This document shows positions 11,059 through 20,024 of a stretch of DNA of 64,000 nt, piece by piece (position 1 is the stretch's first letter; each line of letters starts with the position of its first letter). The notes beneath the pieces are model-generated. The model was not told the DNA's origin, ran no database searches, and was given only the letters and a program-made list of their open reading frames with translations. The position numbers were made by a program, and so were the translations under genes. Source of the DNA: Mesostigma viride. Taxonomy: Eukaryota; Streptophyta; Mesostigmatophyceae; Mesostigmatales; Mesostigmataceae. The stretch is taken from contig RPFO01000231.1 of the NCBI GenBank assembly GCA_009746045.1, forward strand, positions 980,388-1,044,387, given 5' to 3'.

Positions 11059-12007
11059 TTAATTAATCAATTAATTAAGAACATAGCTCCGTGGGGAGCA
11101 TATGTAACACATAGCCCTGAGAAAGGGGCATCTATGGGTTTGTAACTGTACAATCAGGGCGACAACCTGCAGGTGTAGGATGTACAACTATCACCTGCTC
11201 TGGGTGCACAAGGTGCACCTGCACCGCCATGCTGGTTCATGCCTCGATCCTATAATCGAGCTCACACAGGGCGGCTTGGGGAGAGGGCCTAGAAGGCCTG
11301 CATGACATATATGGGGTGGAAGGTATATATGGCTAGGCTATAGCAGCCTGGTGTACACATGGCATCTCAGCAGAGAGTAACTCCCTGCATGGGCAAAGCA
11401 TATGACTCGAAATTGCTACGGCTATTGCAAGGGCTGGTGTGGGCCCATCACGTAGGCATACTATGGCCACATCACAAATCTTTCTAGTCTACGCTACTGC
11501 TATATTCCCTAGGCTGGAGTGGCTGGGGTGGCTGGGGCGGCAGGCGGGTCGCCTGCCAGGGCTTGTGGGCGACGTAGATGTCCGCCCCCTTAATTCCAGT
11601 AGACCGGCTGGAGGTAGGTCGGCCATAGCTCCCCGCGTCGCCGTTGTTGCTGCGTCAAGGTCAAGTCGTCGTCCAGCGTGTAGGAGGTCCCCCCAAGCCG
11701 CTTGCGACGCTTGAGGAACCGTCCATCTTATCCGCCATCGGTGTCAATGAAGGTGAGGAGCAAGGGGGATGGGCCGGCCTTACCCCGCGAGCGGCGGGGG
11801 AAGGCGGGTCACCCCCCGCGGCAGCCTTGCCCTTACCAGTGAGAGCCATGGGGACAAGGATTTTGTTCTCAAACGCCAGGGCAAGGGTCTCGGAGGTCTC
11901 GTCCTGCTGCTGGTCGAAAAGCTTGACTATGACGTTAACGCTGCGCTTGTCGAGCTCGGCCTCCTCGCGGAGGTCTAGCGTCTGCTGCTTGGGCGGCGAT
12001 GGCGGAT
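11059..12007 (-). mobile_element. H: 5'-truncated ORF1-only element inside G1
   Basis: Minus orientation: tail (TTAA)n at 11059-11078, then GAACATAGCTCCGTGGGGAG, a 3' UTR (to about 11510) and an ORF1 C-terminal part (to 12007; readable as LREEAELDKRSVNVIVKLFD). It is flanked by TCTGTCGAGAA at 11048-11058 and 12008-12018; the G1 3' UTR resumes immediately after. The first codons of the apparent frame (MASRQN) come from host G1 sequence. Confidence 0.83.
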
Positions 12008-12199
12008 TCTGTCGAGAAGCCATGCCCTAGCTCGATTGTATAGCCATGATGATCTTCCTCCCCCGTGCCGGGATCCCCTCTATAGTTGGGTTGAACCCGA
12101 GACAGCATGGTGGTGCCGGTGCCCTTGAGGCACCTAGAGCAAGTGTTGCTTACATTCCACTCTTGCAGGAAGTAGCCCAGAATGTATTAAAAGCCATAT

Positions 12200-13559
12200 T
12201 CTGATTCTGATTTGGCACGCCGCAAATAGTGAAAACCATTTGCGCTCAGTGCCGGTCCGCGGAAAACGCGATCTGCAAATGAATCCAGGCCGGAATCGAA
12301 CTGGGGACCTCTCGCACCCACTTTTGCTGACTATAGTAGGACGGACGTCTCCTGGACCGTCCTAAAAGGCATCGCCAGCTCTTGAAACACCTACAGTCCA
12401 ACCACAAAAGTTCTCCTGTCCGGGGAGTGATGCAAGCCAGTCGGATTTGTACTAGATAAATCATTCGAGATCTGTGTGTGTAGGAGTACTACACACGTGT
12501 CCACTCGACTGACTCGAGACTTGCCTCAGTCTCGAAACGTGAAACGGGCTGAACACGGCTGGAACCTTCTTAATTAAGTAATCAATTAATTAATGAGACT
12601 CGTTCTCCCGTTGGGGAGGCACGGAGCATTAACCCCGATGGATGGCCCCCCATGTCCTCTACGAGCTGTTCTTTGAAGGTGCGGGCCTTGCGGCGTCTAA
12701 CATCAGGGGGCCCGGCCCACGTCAGGAGGTGCTGGCCAGGCTGAGCTGGTCGCAGTCCTGCGGGGGGGCCACGTGAGGTGTCTACCTGGTTGGTGCGAGC
12801 TCAAGGTGCCCTACTAGCTGCAGGCGCCGCTGCTTAATGGTGCTGGTGATATATGGCATGCCCTGGTACAGGTCCTCATTGCGGACATATATATGATCGA
12901 GCAGCATATCCTACTCTGAAAATGGAACGCAGCATGTTGGTGACCGCGCCGTCCAGCTTGCGGGCCAGGTCGGCGGTGAGGGTCCACGTCTCGGCGCCAT
13001 ACGTGAGAACAGGAAGGACGAGGACCTTGAACAGGTCCTGTTCTCGATCTTGCCCAGGGGCTTGCGCCACAGGGCCCGGTACTGGCGTAAAGCGTGCCAG
13101 GCGAGGGAGATGCGATGGTCCACATCAACCTCGCAGCTGGGGAGCAGGCTGCCCAGCAGCTTGACGCGGTCCCGATACAGGACTCGAGAGCCGTCGAGGA
13201 GATAGAGGGGTGGCGGTGAGTGGGTGAGCCCAACCGCCAAGGCCTCTGTCTTCTTGCTGACCTCAAGAAGCCCCACTGCACGGGCCTCGATAGCCAGGCA
13301 GTCGAGCCATGTCTGCACGTGCCCAGTGTCTTCGAAGAGGGTGGTGTCGTCTGCGTAGATGAGGTCTGCCAGCCGGATCTCGTGTCCGCTCCGCCAATTG
13401 CCAGAATGTGTTCAGTAGCAACCTGCACCCCTGGTTCCCTTAGTACCCACGATGCGGCAAATGGGAACCTTCTTATAGAAGGGGGCGTACCCGGTACTAT
13501 CGAGATCAGCCAAGCGTATATTCTGATTTGGCACTCTGCAAATAGTGAAAACCATTTGC
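12200..13559 (-). mobile_element. X: SINE-like insertion in G1 with tRNA-like B box
   Basis: Bounded by GCCATAT (12193-12199 and 13560-13566). Read on the minus strand, the part from about 12550 to 12200 contains GTCCCCAGTTCGATTCC (about 12300), close to a pol III B box, and ends in AATCAGAATCAGA. A 42-bp direct repeat (ATTCTGATTTGGCAC...) occurs at both ends (12204-12245 and 13520-13561). This could be a tRNA-derived SINE plus a second stub, or an element with very short terminal repeats. It is interrupted by LINE-A at 12573-13463. Confidence 0.45.
12573..13463 (-). mobile_element. LINE-A fragment inside X (innermost layer of nest 1)
   Basis: A 5'-truncated LINE-A on the minus strand: TTAA tail, the hairpin near 12611, then the ORF2 C-terminal half including the E motif and YGAETWTLTADLARKLDGAV (near 12990). 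About 300 bp that normally lie between the 3' UTR CATC run and codons for DMGGLG are deleted near 12643. Target duplication GGAACCTTCTTA at 12561-12572 and 13464-13475. Frames are broken. Confidence 0.87.
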
Positions 13560-13837
13560 GCCATATGCCACTTCTCCGGGATATGTGCTACATGTACTCC
13601 CAACGGAGTTATGTTACTAGTTAATTAATTAATTAATTGTGGGCACCGCGGCCCGGCGAATCGCTATGAATGCCATATGCGGTCACACGTGGAGCCCCCA
13701 CAGACTTGGGGGTGGTCTCCTTCATCACTACGTACTTGCCATCTATCCTTGCGTACCATCTGCCTCCATATTACAGACAAACCAGGAGGCTGCCCGGGTG
13801 TGAGCCCGTCACGTCTAGTGTAGCACATATTCCCGTG

Positions 13838-14140
13838 GGAGATCATGTAGCACATATTCCCTTGCTGGATGCCATGGAGGTGGGCGAAGCCGCGAAACCG
13901 AACTAGTCTATCAAGGAGACAACTAGTCTATCAAGGAGACCGAACTAGTCTATAACTCTAAGCTTATCTATCTAGAAAAAACCCGAACTACTCTATACTC
14001 AGCAAAGCGCCCCTTCCCCTTGCGAGAGGGGGGCTTGCCCACAGGGGCTGGTGTGTGAGCCTGGACTATCGTCTTCCACCTCTTCTTGTTCTGCATATAG
14101 CAGTCCAAGCAATAGAGAGGGAGTGAATGCGATGTTCAAA
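13838..14140 (-). mobile_element. LINE-D 3' fragment
   Basis: Minus-strand LINE-D end: GTGGGAGATCATGTAGCACATATTCC, a 3' UTR with ACTAGTCTATCAAGGAGAC repeated in tandem (about 13903-13940), and the ORF2 C-terminus around 14000-14130 (compare the copy at 58184). Confidence 0.7.
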
Positions 14141-14184
14141 TGGGGGAATCATGTTAACGTTCAAATCTACTACAATGGAGTCAT

Positions 14185-14222
14185 TAATTAATTAATTAAT
14201 TGATTAATAGACATGTGACTGC
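14185..14222 (-). mobile_element. LINE-C tail remnant
   Basis: TTAA repeats followed by TAGACATGTGACTGCG, the half-hairpin end of LINE-C, immediately before the tail of the next element. Confidence 0.55.
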
Positions 14223-14373
14223 GATTAATTAATGAATTAATTAGGAACATGACTCCGTTGACGCCTTCAAGCCACCGCCAACGCCCTTGAGAGCTTGCAT
14301 GACACCGCCGGCCTCACCGCCCAGGCGGTGAAGGACATCGCCGCCCAGCCGGCGCCTGCTGGCCCGGCCGGCG

Positions 14374-14913
14374 ATGCTCCCTCCACCTGGGCGGACTTGC
14401 TTAAGCAGCACACCACCTCCACCACCTCCGCCATCTGAGTCGGCACAACTCAAGCAACAAGCCCTCGACCTTCGCGAGGAAGCCGACATCGCCCGGCGCA
14501 GCCACAATGTCATCGTCAAGCACTTCGACCAGCCGGCAGGTGAGACCTCCACGAGCCTTCTTGAGGCATTTAAGCGCGACATTCTTGCCCCCATGCTACT
14601 CACTGGTGAGCTGCGGATGTCGGCTGTCCGCCTCGCCCGCGCGCGGGGGAAGGCTGGCCCGGCACCCGTGCTCCTCACCTTTAAGTACATGGCGGACAAG
14701 CTGTCGTTCCTTACATGCCGCAAGAAGCTCTCGGAGACTCGCTTCACGCTGGACGACGACTTGACCCTGGCCCAGCAACAGCGGCGACGCGAGCTATGGC
14801 CGACCTACCTCCAGCTCCGGCAGAGCGCAGGGGGGAAACCGGTATACTGGAGGGGGGCGGTCATCCACGTTGACCACAAGCCCTGGCAGCCCCCTCCTGC
14901 CACCTCAGACTAG
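14374..14913 (+). pseudogene. ORF1 fragment of G4 (L1-ORF1-like RRM and C-terminal domain)
   Basis: An open stretch covering the conserved part of the ORF1 protein: LREEADIARRSHNVIVKHFD (start of RRM), GELRMSAVRLARARGKAGPAP, LLTFKYMADKLSFLTCRKKL (second RNP-like strand), then RFTLDDDLTLAQQQRRRELW and PVYWRGAVIHVDHKPW (C-terminal domain), ending at TAG 14911-14913. The spacing resembles mammalian L1 ORF1p, in which a DDL-type motif and a conserved tryptophan end the protein. The N-terminal half is missing because this copy is 5'-truncated, so it cannot express a full protein. Confidence 0.72.
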
Positions 14914-15073
14914 GAATATGTATACCAGTAGTGTAGATTAGTCAGGCTTAGCCTAGCATGTGGCCCACGCGCATTAATTAATTAATTAATTAATTAATTA
15001 GGAACATAACTCCTAGGAGTGCCTGATCAGAATAACTCCGTTGGGAGTATATGTAGCACATATAGCCCAGAGA

Positions 15074-15858
15074 CTCTATAGCCCAGACTCTCTTCTCGAC
15101 GAGCTGAAGAAACAGCTCTTGGCGTGCATGCAGCTGCCAGGTGCGATACTGCAGGGCGCCTACCGCCTGCCCCATCCACGGGCCAAGGCTGGGCCCCCTC
15201 CAGTGGTCCTCACCTTCAGCGACATCACAGCCCGAGTTCGGTTCCTCTCTCGCCGCAAGAAGCTGGTGAACACCTCCTGGTCGCTTGACGACGACCTGAC
15301 GCCAGCCCAGCAGCAGCAACGCCGCGATCAGTGGCCCGACTACATCCGCCACAAGACCAACCCCGAGAAGCCCCAAGTGTACTGGCGGGGCGGGGACCTC
15401 TATGTCAACAAGAAACTGTGGAAGCCCCCCCGGGCCTCCCCGGGATAGAGCACTCCAGCTAGTTGTCTAGATGGGGGCAATCGATTATGGGATAGCTTAG
15501 GCATTACAGCACTTGAAACGATATTAGCGCACAGCGTTATAGTACCTTCAATTAGCTCTGGCACCTTGTGGCCATCAGCTTGCGCCTTAATTAGCCGACG
15601 TCTTGCGCCCACCTCACATTTGTATAGCATAAGCTATGCGTCAGCCTACCTATGGTATTGCACTGGTTGTATTGCACCCACAGTGTTGCGCCCCGGCACC
15701 ATGCCGTGGAGAGAGCGCTCTGTGGCCTGCCCACCTGCGGCAGTGAGAGAAGCTAGGGCGCCCTCCCTCCTTCTCGCTGTGTATAAAGGGTTGAAGGTTC
15801 CTTTACTCTGTATTGGCACCCACGTGACGCAGTCACGTGCTTATTAATTAATTAATTA
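15074..15858 (+). mobile_element. F: 5'-truncated ORF1-type element, innermost layer of nest 2
   Basis: It carries a short ORF1 C-terminal frame (to 15448), about 380 bp of 3' UTR and the terminal hairpin CACGTGAC-GCA-GTCACGTG (15823-15841), then TTATTAATTAATTAAT. The hairpin is that of LINE-C although the body belongs to the ORF1-only class. Target duplication ATAGCCCAGAGA. A stub of the same family lies upstream of POP5 (51777). Confidence 0.83.
15098..15448 (+). pseudogene. F ORF1 C-terminal fragment
   Basis: An open frame reading DELKKQLLACMQLPGAILQG, GAYRLPHPRAKAGPPPVVLT, FSDITARVRFLSRRKKL, SWSLDDDLTPAQQQQRRDQW and VYWRGGDLYVNKKLW before TAG at 15446. These are the RRM second half and C-terminal domain of the same ORF1 family as G2 and G4, but clearly diverged. 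The reading frame is uninterrupted up to the truncation point, so F may be fairly recent. Confidence 0.7.
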
Positions 15859-16261
15859 ATAGCCCAGAGAAGGGGCATATGGCCTATCATACATTCTAAG
15901 CTACTTCCTGCAAGGGTGGGAATGTAAAGGACCCTTGCTCTAGGTGCACCAGGGCACTTGCATCCGGCCCCATGATCTTCAAGCTATGCCCAGCGACGGG
16001 GGAGCCTGTCATGGGGGGGAAGATCAGCATAGCTATACAAAAAAGCTAGGGCATGGCCAGCGTCTCAGCAGAGAGTAACTCCCTGCATGGGCACAACATG
16101 ACTAAATAAAGCTAGGCATCATCTGGAGGGTGGCTCATCATATTAGGCACACATGTACATGATTAAATAAAGCGCGTGGCTTAGCTGGGATAGTGCCTCT
16201 AGGAGGCGTACATGTACATGGCCACGGTCTATCTATTCTACACTACTACTGCTGTATTCCC

Positions 16262-17613
16262 CTAAGCTGGGGCGTCTGGAGTCGCTGGGGCCGCGGGGGT
16301 CGCCTGCCAGGGCTTGTGGCCGACGTAGATGGCCGCCCCCTTCCAGTACATCGGCTGCCCCGCCTTGGTCTGCCGGAGCTGGAGGTAGGTCGGCCATAGC
16401 TCCCGTCGCCGTTGTTGCTGCGCCAGGGTCAAGTGGTCGTCAAGGGTGAAGAGAGTCTTCTCGAGCCGCTTGCGGCGTCGGAGAAAAGAAATCTTGTCCG
16501 CCGGGTTCTTAAAGGTGAGAAGGAGCGGGGGCGCCCCTGCCTTCACCCCGCGCGCGGGGAAGGCGGTGGGCGACCAGGTCGATCTCACCATTAAGACCCA
16601 TGCGACCAAGGATTTCTCTCTCAAACACACGCGTAAGCTTCTCGGAATTCTCACCTTCCTCCATGTTGAAGTTCTTGACAATGACGTTGACGCTGCGCTT
16701 TGCGAGCTCGGCCTCCTCGCGGAGGTCAAGCGTCTGCCGCTGGAGCTGGGCTGCGACGGCGGAGGTGGAGGAGGTGGTGTGCTGCTTAAGCATGTCCGCC
16801 CAGGTCGTAATGGGAGGAGCATCGCCGGCCAGGCCAGCAGAGGCTGGCTTGGCGGCAATGTCCTTCACCGCCTGGGCGGTGAGGGCCGCGGTGTTCTGCA
16901 GGACCTGGATAGCGATGGCATTATCCTTAAGACGCTGGTCAATGTCGCGGAGCTGGGCGGTGATGGAGTCGGTGGAGGCGGAGGGGGGGGGGGTGGAGGC
17001 GAGGAGGGTGGCGGTGGCGGTGGGGATGGTGGGGAGCTCAGCAGCCAGCGTGCGACCCACACTGAGCTGCCACATCTGCAGCTAGGGGCGTCACGTGCTG
17101 TGAGATGGTTTCTTGGAGGTGGAGGAGGAAGGTGGATTCGGTCAAGGGGGAGGGGGTCCAGAGGTCCGTGACAGAGCGCTGAAGGATGGAAAAGAGGGCG
17201 GCGAGCTGAAGACGGGGGCGAGACCAGCGGGCCAGGTTCTCAGCATGTTGTCGGTGAGTAAACCGGCCGTCAGGTCCAGTGCGGAGGCGGCTAAGGCTTT
17301 GAAGGCGCTGGCATAGGTCGAAAATGGAGGCGTATGACCCATAAAACACGAGCTCCAGTATCTTGATGGGTGGCATGTCGAAAAAGCTGGGTCTGGCATC
17401 GTCGAAGGTGGAAAATAACCCGTCAACGTCAAAGTCGCGCTCAGACCAGCTCGGTTCGGTGGGGCGGCTGCGGTTTGGCTCAGGCGAGGCGGAGGGCGAG
17501 GCAGGAAGCCCGGGAGGGTGCTGGACGACCACCAGTGCGCGACTAGGGTCATCACTGCCTGCCGGACCTGAGGGCGAAGCTGCAGCTAGCCGGAGCTGCA
17601 GACGTATTTTCAT
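16262..17613 (-). pseudogene. G2 ORF1, L1-ORF1-like protein with late frameshift
   Basis: The protein begins at 17613 (MKIRLQLRLAAASPSGPAGS). A conserved N-terminal module follows (SWSERDFDVDGLFSTFDDAR; PPIKILELVFYGSYASIFDL), with frame changes near 17550 and 17070. The second frame (17075-16509) runs through a poly-proline tract, a heptad-like stretch (DIDQRLKDNAIAIQVLQNTA), and LREEAELAKRSVNVIVKNF into the RRM. It breaks near 16550 and continues to 16262 through FTLDDHLTLAQQQRRRELW and YWKGAAIYVGHKPW. In this copy the run of 11 C in the proline tract keeps the coiled coil and RRM in frame. It probably encodes an RNA-binding nucleocapsid-like protein; at least two frameshifts inactivate this copy. 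Confidence 0.75.
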
Positions 17614-18315
17614 TGCCGAGCGCAGCCGTCAGGCTGCGTTGCGTCGATAAGCGTTTGCTCATCGTATATTGCGTAATAGCTGCGGAAAATTATATCAGCA
17701 TGTGCGTCGTAGAAAGACGCGTCGATTGTGATATTCACGGCTAAATTCGGTGCTCAAACGTGAAAGTTATGAGCTCCGCCGTCAGCCATGGCTACCTCGT
17801 GGCTCGTGGCTCGTGGCACGTTGGGATCCCACGCGCATGTGCGCCCATAATGGCCCCCATGGATGACGCCTTCAACATTTAGCCACGCTATGTCTATAAT
17901 GGGACCCCCATGGATGTTGCATTAAGAATTTAGCCATGCTATGCCTATGCAGAGAGACGCTCTCTGTTGAGAAGCCATGCCCTCGCCCTTGTATAGCCAT
18001 GATGATCTTCCCCCCACATGGCATGCTCCCCCTTAGCTGGGCATAGCGTGATAGACCGTGAGGGTGCGGGTGCCCTGGTGCACCTAGAGCAAGGGTAGCT
18101 TACATTCCCACCCTTGCATGAAGTAGCCTAGGATGTATTAAAAGCCATATGCCCCTTCTCAGGGATATGTGCTACATTGACTCCCAACGGAGTGATGTTC
18201 CTAATTAATGACTCCGTTGGGAGTACATGTGGCACATTGCCCTGAGAAGGGGCATATGGCCTTTAATACAGTCTGGGCTACTTCCTGCAAGGGTAGGATG
18301 TAAACTACACCTGCT

Positions 18316-19059
18316 CTATGTGCACCGAAATTTGGGGTAGAAACTAAAGAAGATATAGCAACTGGGAAGGCTGTCCTGCTTGCCGAGTCCAACCGGCAAG
18401 CTCACTCGGTGCCCTCCATCCATCCAAGTTGGAAGGGGACTAGCCACCGGCGGGCTGGCCAAGGATCCCTACGCCAAGAAGGGCCAGCTCCTGGTCAAGG
18501 CCAAGCCACACACAAGGATTGGCTGTTTGTGCATCTCCCCTTCACAACAGAGGCCAGGCGCCATAGAAAAAGAGAACGGGAATGAATGCCATATTGCCCA
18601 AGCGCAGGTCCCTGATGCACGCCGCGCTGGATGAATTGGCCGGCACACATGCAAGTCATATTCAAGCTTGTCTCATGCAACCCATGCCTTGTGTTCATTG
18701 ACGCAATGAACCATTGATGGACGGCGCGGACTCTGCACGCCCTCGCCGAAGTCGTTGCAACCACGCCCTCCCTGTCCCTAACTGGTACACCCCGTTAGGC
18801 CAGGCAGAGGACAAGATACAAGGTCAAACCACAGGGAGAGAGCTCATCCCGACACGGGCGGAGGCGGCACATAACCACCAGGCACCCCCTGCGGCTGCTG
18901 CGGAGGAACCTCGGGCCCCGCCTCCGCGTCCACGCTCGCCACTTCATCGTCGTCATCCGAGTCCTCGGAGTCGGTCGTGGCCGGGGACGCCGGCTCGTAC
19001 GGGGGGTGGTGCGGCTTGATGAACTCCATCCATACCGATCGATTCTATCTATAGTGAGC
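18316..19059. other. Unrecognised region between nest 2 and a LINE-A fragment
   Basis: A minus-strand open stretch (19029-18844) would encode an acidic, proline-rich tail (DSEDSDDDDEVASVDAEAG; ending PPPPVSG), and a plus stretch (18380-18634) is open but unlike any family I recognise. Neither has convincing gene context. No repeat end or target duplication was seen. Confidence 0.4.
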
Positions 19060-19287
19060 CGGACCCTAGGGGTCTTGCCTAGCATGCTTCCCGCGCTTGC
19101 AAACACGCTGCTTCCCCACTGGTGGGGGGTCATTGTCATTTATAACCTGAGCCCACTTGGCCTTGTCCATCATATTTTTCCAAATCACGGAGAGTCCGAG
19201 GCCCCCCCATGTCCTCTACTAGCTGCTCCTTGTGCGGGCCTTGCGGCGTCTAGAATTGCTGGGCCCGTTCCACGTGAGGAGGTACTT
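19060..19287 (-). mobile_element. Diverged LINE-A ORF2 C-terminal fragment
   Basis: Minus-strand match to the last ~75 codons of LINE-A ORF2 (around TGAGCCCACTTGGCCTTGTC and CCCCATGTCCTCTACTAGCT). No hairpin or tail is present and it is more diverged than the other copies, so it is older. Confidence 0.75.
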
Positions 19288-20024
19288 TTCCATAAAAAAT
19301 AGGAAGGGCATAAAATCATCGCAATTCATGGTATTTCAATGCCGCTCACAGAGACTTGTGTCGCTACCACCAATTATGATGGTGACTTAAAGGGGAATGA
19401 AAAAAGAGGGGCGCTGATGAGTGATAACATTCGCTGGTCCATCCAGTTGTCCAATTTAATAGTCGAGCGCCTGTGTACTATACCTCCGTAGTGGACGGCA
19501 GACAACTAGATGCTGTTCACCAGCACGGGCCCCGTCCGCGCCCAACTTCTCCAGACAGGGAGCAGGGGGCAGCTCTAGCTACCAACAGCAACGCGTAGAA
19601 CTCCCCACTGCGAATCACATGACCCATATCAAGGAGACAACCGGCGCAGGCCAGAAATCGGTTGTGCTCCCAACGATATGTGTGGATATGGTTATGCTCC
19701 CAATCCGTCCTGCCAGAGCCCACTCGGTTGTCTCACTTATTCTTAAAAGAGTAGGCAAGCTAGCCTTGCTAATATAAGGAAAAACTCCTGGCTACTTGTA
19801 TCAGCCAAAGTAAAGTGACTGCATCGCAAAGTCTCGACGATATACTAGTCGTATCTCTCAAAGATAGTAACCAGGAATAGTTGTCCCACAATAGTAACTA
19901 AGACAACCGAGCATACTGATAGTTGTCTCACTAAAAATACTGATATCGGTTGTCTAGCATTACTTGGCGCCAGCTGCTTCTATCAGGCAGCCGGGCCTAA
20001 TCTGTCAGCTGTCCTTACGCCCTC
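19288..20024. other. Intergenic DNA downstream of HR-lesion gene A
   Basis: No gene recognised. It contains a copy of dispersed repeat Z on the minus strand (19625-19672) and presumably the 3' UTR of gene A. Confidence 0.5.

Larger units (their letters stand above)
9178..13636 (+). mobile_element. G1: ORF1-only retroelement (HAL1-like), interrupted
   Basis: It begins with CACGAGC repeats and GGCTGACGGCAGAGCTCAG, then a UTR, a decayed ORF1 (about 9504-10853), a 3' UTR containing AGAGAGACGCTCTCTG, and ends near 13600 with ATGTACTCCCAACGGAGTTATG and a (TTAA)n tail. It is interrupted by H (11059-12007) and by X (12200-13559). The outer target duplication is TTGTGGGCACC. No reverse-transcriptase sequence is present between its two ends apart from the LINE-A fragment inside X. 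Confidence 0.82.
9053..13838 (-). mobile_element. LINE-C 3' fragment, split by element G1 (outer layer of nest 1)
   Basis: The minus-strand LINE-C 3' end (9061-9177) starts with the CACGTGAC-GCA-GTCACGTG hairpin beside the TTAA tail and resumes at 13637-13838, where the C-terminal ORF2 codons for DGLTPGQPPGLSVIWRQMVRKD can be read. Both sides of the interruption carry TTGTGGGCACC (9167-9177 and 13637-13647), the target duplication made when G1 landed. Confidence 0.85.
14975..17827 (-). mobile_element. G2: nearly complete ORF1-only element, third layer of nest 2
   Basis: Minus strand: tail (TTAA)n (14975-15000), 3' hairpin near 15037, 3' UTR, ORF1 (17613-16262) and a 5' end with CGTGGCT repeats (17810-17822). 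Interrupted by F (15074-15858; target duplication ATAGCCCAGAGA at 15062-15073 and 15859-15870). Without F it is about 2.06 kb from GC-rich 5' end to tail and contains no reverse transcriptase, so it is a half-LINE with both ends present. Next to the tail, GGAACATAACTCC is partly duplicated (15001-15040). Confidence 0.87.
14261..18207 (+). mobile_element. G4: ORF1-only element, second layer of nest 2
   Basis: Plus-strand ORF1 3' half (14261-14913) and 3' UTR, cut at 14974 and resumed at 17828-18207, where it ends in GACTCCCAACGGAGTGATGTT and a short TTAA tail. The interruption is G2, with target duplication CCCACGCGCAT (14964-14974 and 17828-17838). Confidence 0.85.
14223..18316 (-). mobile_element. 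G6: ORF1-family 3' end, outer layer of nest 2
   Basis: The tail and half hairpin (14223-14260: TTAGGAACATGACTCCGTTG) are separated from the rest of the 3' UTR (18208-18316: ATGACTCCGTTGGGAG and GCCCTGAGAAGGGGCATATG) by element G4. The duplicated ATGACTCCGTTG (14249-14260 and 18208-18219) is at the same time host hairpin and target duplication. Confidence 0.8.
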
